DNA of 64,000 nt from Fennellomyces sp. T-0311 (Eukaryota; Mucoromycota; Mucoromycetes; Mucorales; Lichtheimiaceae): assembly GCA_025266875.1 (NCBI GenBank), contig JALLLT010000014.1:806001-870000 (forward strand). The letters are read 5' to 3'. Made by a program: the position numbers and the translations under genes. The first letter of the stretch is position 1. Each line of letters begins with the position of its first letter. Below, in pieces: positions 58,694-64,000 of this stretch. The notes below the pieces were generated by a model. That model made no database searches, was not told the DNA's origin, and worked only from the letters and a program-made list of their open reading frames with translations.

Positions 58694-61600
58694 ATATTTC
58701 TGCTAACACGTCAATAAGTACACAGAAAACTAGGATGATTTACCCACTAGTGTAGAAACATTATACATAATAAAATCAGTTCCTGGACGGTAATTTGACG
58801 AAAGTAATAAAACGAGCAAAGATGTGCAATGTATTGCTTCCATCCGAATTTATTTGCTTACAATATCGATTCTATGTATCAATTATACCCACAACAATAT
58901 ACCAAAGCTACGCACCTTCAAATGATCAAGTGTTACGTCATAACGCGCCATAACGCGCTACAAAAAGCGCTCAACTACTTTTAAAAGTGGACTTACTACT
59001 TGTCGTATAATACAGCTAGAATCCTTCATTTACGTATAAAATATCAAATGGAATGTCATCAAGTGAATGTATTCTGTCAAGAGCAAAGCCTCAAAACAGT
59101 ACGGTGCTTAAGACGGTGATCGACGGTGCAAGTCGTCCTCGGTAAAAAGCGTAAATATGATGACGCGAATCACACATTTTCGTTGGTTCGACAAGCACTA
59201 ACATGCATCTTTGCAAAGTAATTCTCAAGTGCCTATCGAGGAAACTACTCGCTGCCTATACTGACGATGAGCTCAGGACGAATACGAGAGCTTCCCCCAA
59301 TAAGCCTACGATCCAAGTTATTCCCGAATTTAATATGGCCTTGCCTTATTGATGAAGGAGCCGAAGAACATATAGAATCAAGGTAAAAGAGTTGCCATAC
59401 GATCGGTAAATCCGAATCAACGTTGCACGTAAGAGCAAATAAGGCAATCGGCAATTGTACAGGTGTTGATATCGTGATGACAGCGGATATCACATAAAGT
59501 AGGGAGAATATGTAAACATGGATGATGGTGTATGTCGGGGATACGACATAAAGGAAGAGCCTACTTGCTCGGAACGACCAAACATCCTCGCGAGAAGCAT
59601 ATATATGTACTGTATGTACAAATATACTTGGAGTTCCAGAATATGACCGGAGGAGCATTCCGCCGTGTTTACCAGGACGACTCTTCGTTATTGTGCCAAA
59701 AACGCGGCGAAAATTGATGAAATTATTGTGATTCACTGCAATGCCAAGAAAGCGAGAGAACGATGGTCTGTGTCCAATAGCTCAGAACCGAAGTCGTAAA
59801 AAAAGCTCAAAACTCATGTAATAGGGCTAATATGCGTATATATATATATATAAGACCCTATTCAGAGACCTAGTACCTATCGGAGCAGGTGTAATACCTC
59901 TCCCAGAACTAACTACATATAACTTTTGAACAAACGGTCCTATCCTCCAGTGGTCCATATCAACATATCATATAGTAGTTTGCAATGTCACGAGCGTCGA
60001 GAGTTTCACCGTCCCAATGAGTAGATAAGCTACGTCGTTAAGCTGTTATGTAGCGCGAACGCATTGTCATGCCGATGTTTACGTCCAAATCGATATCCGT
60101 AATACAAATGGGTACGTACATAGAAGTACCTTATGAAAAAAGCTTCATCTTCCTTTATCACGTTTCACTACTCTGGTAGTACTACTTTACGCGGAAGCAT
60201 GGATTGGTGAGCAACAGTAAAGAGCAATGGTGTAGGGCACTGATAAGTCTAGATTGGAATGGTTTTTCTCGCACTTGCTATCAGACGTCCATTGACTTTT
60301 TAGGGAATACCTTTATACGGATACAAACAAACGTGCGACGATTTGATGGGTCGCAGTTCATCATCAGGTCATATTTTTTTTAGCGATGCCGTGCATATTG
60401 CTTCTATCCACATAAGGTGACTTCTTGGCAGCCTCACGTTACGTCTTTAAAGAGATTGGCTCACTTTCAGTTATGAATTCGATAAGTATGATGAAATGTA
60501 GTGCCCACAGCAATTTCTATATACAGCTGCGCAATGTCAAAAGTAGATCTCTAGAAAAGTATCTGATTGTCGATACGCACGTAACTCGTCCATCATGGCT
60601 GGACAAGTCACCGTTGACAAAAAGTACATTGCATAAAAATATCAATGTCAATAAGTACTCTGCTCAGCATCTGTTCATTGCTATTGTTTATCTGTGCTGT
60701 TTTGATGTGTATAATTGTCAGAACCATGAAATTGGTAATGTCAGAGAAGATGTTGTTATGTACATATTCGGCATTGTTTGATTGTAATTAAATGTTTTTA
60801 ATCATACGTATCTAAAAAAAACTGCAGCAAATGAAATCCGTGGAAACCATATTTGTGCTCTGACCATCTGTTTCCTTTTCTGAACAAGCTTTCCTTTTCT
60901 TTGTTCCTTATTGCGATAAACGAGTAATACAGGGTCTGTGAACTGGTCACTGTAGGTATATGTCCATAAGCAGCCATGAGCATGAAACATAAAGAGTGGT
61001 GGGGATACTGCAGGACACAGCTATCTGCGACTAGGTGACACAGCGCCATTGGGTAAATTTTCGGATGTTACAGATTTTGGACTATATTTATTTGAGACTG
61101 CACTTTATTTGGAGATATAGTGATGAGGCCCATTGTGGTTTTGATTGTCTTCATATTTTCTGCATGAAAACAATAATTAGAAGTCTGAAAAACAAGACTA
61201 ATTAAAGCAAAAAGTAAACATGGCTCTGTGGTTTGCATATCGTACCACAAGCAAACGGACACAGATCGCCCAACAAACAAGCTAAACAATGGCAACGGGC
61301 CATCTACAGGTTTAAAAATAAGAATAGCGCCGTGGCATGTCACACATTCAATTGAAAAACAGCCAAAAACAATGTGTCAGCCTCATTGTACGGCGGGGTC
61401 ATTCGAGGTTTTCTACAGTGATCGACGCTGCACGTTCCCTGTTCTAGGATAAACGGGGTTTTGTCACTTTTAATATAGCATGACGCAAATATGGGATCGT
61501 CATCGCAGCAAGGCAAGACCGAATCACCTGAACATCATCCGCGGAAACACATGGAAGGTGGTTCATTCAGCGTGTCGGAGCAATTAGGCCCGGTTGCAGC

Positions 61601-61936
61601 CTGGACCAGTCATACAAACGGGCGTCCGTGCGCAACACACACGTAATGCTCTTTGTGTATAGGTTTAAGCGGGCCTGTGAGCCCGGTAGACGTGGTTCCC
61701 AAATGTGGGAATCTGCGTGTGGCTTGACACGTGCATCCGTGGGGGAGCCCAGCGAGCGACCTTTTACATCATAAAAACGCGACCAAAATTTATTTTTAGG
61801 TTGGGTTTAGTGCTAAAATGTCTAAGGAAATGATATTGTATGTGCAGAATGGAGAGAAAGATCCAGCTTGTAATGCAAAACGAGAGAGGGTTATAGTATA
61901 TGTACACAGAGGGTGGTTAGGGGCAGGAGGGCCGCA
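58694..61936. other. 3.2 kb intergenic region, no gene seen
   Basis: Open frames of 118 to 163 codons here have no conserved motif or start context. A (TA)n tract lies near 59836-59852 and a dispersed-repeat copy at 61210-61310. Confidence 0.5.
61210..61310. repeat. dispersed repeat, copy 2
   Basis: Diverged copy of the unit at 55500-55610, same orientation. Confidence 0.5.
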
Positions 61937-62650
61937 TCAGAGAGTGGCAGTGGTGTTGTTGTTTGCTTTCTTCTTCCACAAACGCCTCAGCGATCCGGGG
62001 CGTTTGGAGGCGTCGTCGGGCGTGGAGGGTTTCTGGAACGACTTCAGGAACCGTTTGCGGCGCGACTGCGGCCTTGTGGGAAGCGAGGCGGGGACCGACT
62101 CTGTGGACTCCATGCTGGGACGTGCATCGTCCAAGGCGTCGGGCAGGGAAGTAACGGAGGAATTAGGGGACGAGTGCTTGAGTGCATCGATGTAGAAGCG
62201 CGTTTTTTGCCACCATTGCGGAGGGCAGGTCGTGCCGGCACGTTCATCGGATAGACTTGGTCTTATCTCCTCGGCCTCGGTCTCTGACCCGACATGGTGT
62301 CGCAGGTGCAAGAAGCGTCTGGGTCGTCGTGCGGGGACATCAATCGCCATTCCAGCAGTGACTGTAGTACAGCGTTCCCTGGCTGCAATCGAAGGCGGAT
62401 TGTGCGGCGGGGGCGCCGAAAAGCCTCTTGGCCGCTTCATCACCTTGGCGGGCGTGGCAGGCTTCTTTGCGACGACGGTGGTGCGGTTCTTCGTGGGCGG
62501 CGGCATGGTGTCGATGGGCTCGGTGAACAGGTGGGCGCACACGGTCCATATGACGGAGCAGAACCAGTAGATGTGCGAGTGGAGGAAGGCGATGGGGAAG
62601 AGGAGCAGTGAGCGGGCGTTGTCGTCGTCATGTACTTGACGATTGGTCAT
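61937..62650 (-). CDS. orphan protein with one membrane segment
   Basis: Single-exon frame of 237 residues from the ATG at 62650. Residues about 14-42 form a hydrophobic, aromatic stretch (LLLFPIAFLHSHIYWFCSVIWTVCA), which could be one membrane anchor. The rest is basic and Ser/Pro-rich with two Arg-Lys-rich clusters, and ends in a Lys-rich tail. I do not recognise a domain. The GC-rich coding sequence and clean frame support a real gene, but it also reads open on other strands, so confidence is moderate. Confidence 0.6.
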   Translation of the reverse strand: MTNRQVHDDDNARSLLLFPIAFLHSHIYWFCSVIWTVCAHLFTEPIDTMPPPTKNRTTVVAKKPATPAKVMKRPRGFSAPPPHNPPSIAARERCTTVTAGMAIDVPARRPRRFLHLRHHVGSETEAEEIRPSLSDERAGTTCPPQWWQKTRFYIDALKHSSPNSSVTSLPDALDDARPSMESTESVPASLPTRPQSRRKRFLKSFQKPSTPDDASKRPGSLRRLWKKKANNNTTATL

Positions 62651-62899
62651 TGCGGCAGAAGCATAAGTGATAAAAGAGAAAGAGAGAAAAGGTTAGCTGC
62701 TGAGTCGAGCAGTTGAAAAGCCTATTTTATTGCGTCGATCGAATTGAGTCGGCGACAACCCATCGGACGTCGTGCCGAATACACCCTCTCTGGGTGACCC
62801 CACACCGCCAAGTGCACTTGCCAAGGTGTGGCCTGCAGGGGGATCGTTTGGGCTATAACAAAAACAACAAAAAACCCTTTTCTTTATTCGTCTATTACA

Positions 62900-63753
62900 T
62901 TACAGGGTGATCTCGCCCTCCACAGCTCGCGCCTGCAAGCCCAGGTCCGCCAGGCAGCTGTTGTATCTATCCACGCTCTTGGACTTCAGGTACTTGAGTA
63001 TCTTTGCGCGCTTGTGCACCATTGTCCGCAGCTGCTTGTAGTTGTGCTTGTCCTTGCGGTGCTGCTGCAGGTGGGAGTGCAGATTGTGTATGCGCACCGT
63101 CAGGATAGCCGCTGTTTACCTTCATTAATATCCACCACGTGAAGGAAAACAATCAAACAGCAACCAACATACCTTGTACTTCAGGGCTGCCCGTATCACC
63201 TTCCTTCTTTTGGAACCACTCCACCGTCCGTTGGATGTTCCATAACTGAACCGCTTTGGCGTTGCCGTTCTGCAGCCCCACAATCTTCTCCAGCGCAGCC
63301 ACCTTGTCCTTCTCGTGCTTCAATGCCTCTTCCACACCCTCCACCGCTCCCAGATGGGACTTCTCAACAAAGTCGCGCGGCGTCTGCTCGAACAGAAACT
63401 GACGGTCCTCCTGCGTCAGGAAATGCTGGCTGTCTTGGGTCGACCCGTACGCACTGGCAGGCGTGTGCAGCACGCCAAAGAAAGCCGTGTTTTGCGACAC
63501 AATCGGCGATGGTTTTGAACGTTCAAACTCGGCTAATTTGGCTGCGCGTTTTGCCAAATTCTCCTTCTTGATCTGCTTTGGATGTTTCTTTGCGCATGCT
63601 GCTGCTGTGCCGTGGAATTGTTGCTTGAAAACGAGTAGGGGTGATCCTCGCGAAACTGTAGTGCATTGTTGTTATTGTTCGTTCTGTTGCAGTGTTCTAA
63701 TGGAGTTCACGCAGAAGGATCGACAACTTGCCTGTTTGTAAACGGCTCAGCAT
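62900..63753 (-). CDS. mitochondrial ribosomal protein uS15m
   Basis: Three exons (63732-63753, 63173-63655, 62900-63111) give 238 residues. uS15 binds 16S-type rRNA in the small mitochondrial subunit. Seen: a presequence MLSRLQT joined to SRGSPLLVFKQQFHGTAAACAKK, a long alpha-helical N-terminal extension, then the S15 signature [37 protein letters not shown] and VHKRAKILKYLKSKS. The family normally has this extension in fungal mitochondria. The first intron appears to use a GC donor (GCAAGT...CTACAG), because only this joins the presequence in frame. It is head-to-tail with the orphan at 61937. Confidence 0.92.
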
Positions 63754-64000
63754 ATTTTTTTTTCTGTGTCTCTAGCGAAAAACACACCAAATAATTGTTT
63801 TGACAAAGCGGAGGCCCGACGTGTGCCTCCTTGGCGAATCAAATCGGACGAAAACTGTCATCCGTGGTCTGACAGAAAGGGGGACCAAACCAACCTAATG
63901 CAATCCATCCTGAATCCCTTGGATCACGGCCTGTCATCTAAAAGCCATGCTGGGGCGTGATGATGCATGCCAGGATTGCCTATTTTTTCTTATGTCAGTA
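63754..64000. other. upstream flank of uS15m
   Basis: Only 247 bases; no gene or clear element seen. Confidence 0.5.

Noticed and set aside
59245..59736. 163-codon open frame on the minus strand
   Set aside because: No family motif, biased hydrophobic composition and no splice or start context; likely chance.
60425..60781. 118-codon open frame on the plus strand
   Set aside because: No conserved motif and a non-ATG-type start context in AT-rich spacer.

Overview
The window looks like nuclear DNA of an early-diverging filamentous fungus, most likely Mucorales (Mucoromycota). The evidence is genes split by many 45-75 nt GT-AG introns, moderately AT-rich spacers, an F-box/TPR/LRR protein of a type expanded in Mucorales, a fungal Dsc3 subunit, and mobile DNA with TnpB/Fanzor-like, Plavaka-type, LINE and LTR remnants. 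No ribosomal operon, CRISPR array or bacterial-style operon is present.

Left gene block (0.8-13.1 kb): a small secreted cystine-knot-like protein (+), then five minus-strand genes: EMG1/NEP1 rRNA methyltransferase, mitochondrial [2Fe-2S] ferredoxin (Yah1/adrenodoxin type), a secreted helical protein, the Dsc3-like ubiquitin-domain membrane protein, and a Btz (eIF4A-III-binding) domain protein with WG/GW repeats. A 761-residue TBC-domain protein follows on the plus strand. I joined exons for these genes by hand, and reading frames close across every junction I used.

Mobile-element region (13.1-30.2 kb): a decayed minus-strand TnpB/Fanzor-like gene (15.4-18.1 kb); a nested cluster bounded by an inverted repeat (about 20.13-20.79 and 24.66-25.16 kb) holding two LTR copies, a tRNA-Glu(UUC) and a LINE reverse-transcriptase fragment abutting that tRNA; GC-rich GGGC-type repeats; and a nearly intact multi-exon Plavaka-family transposase (26.2-29.85 kb).

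Middle block (30.5-45.9 kb): F-box/TPR/LRR protein (-), a 549-residue low-complexity protein (-), C1D/Rrp47 exosome cofactor (-), a protein with a TPX2-like N-terminal Aurora-binding signature and a 30-nt tandem repeat (+), and a 98-residue orphan (-).

Right block (47.5-63.8 kb): FEN1/XPG-like nuclease (+), mitochondrial acyl carrier protein (+) convergent with HGH1 (-), ARL8 GTPase (+), a KGG-motif stress protein (-), a frameshifted coiled-coil pseudogene (-), a pogo-like MITE, an orphan membrane protein (-), and mitochondrial ribosomal protein uS15m (-) with an apparent GC-AG first intron.

Functional themes are housekeeping: ribosome and RNA biology (EMG1, C1D, Btz, HGH1, uS15m), mitochondrial Fe-S and lipoate/fatty-acid chemistry (ferredoxin, ACP), and membrane traffic and quality control (TBC, ARL8, Dsc3). 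All gene calls are read from sequence by eye; no database search was run.
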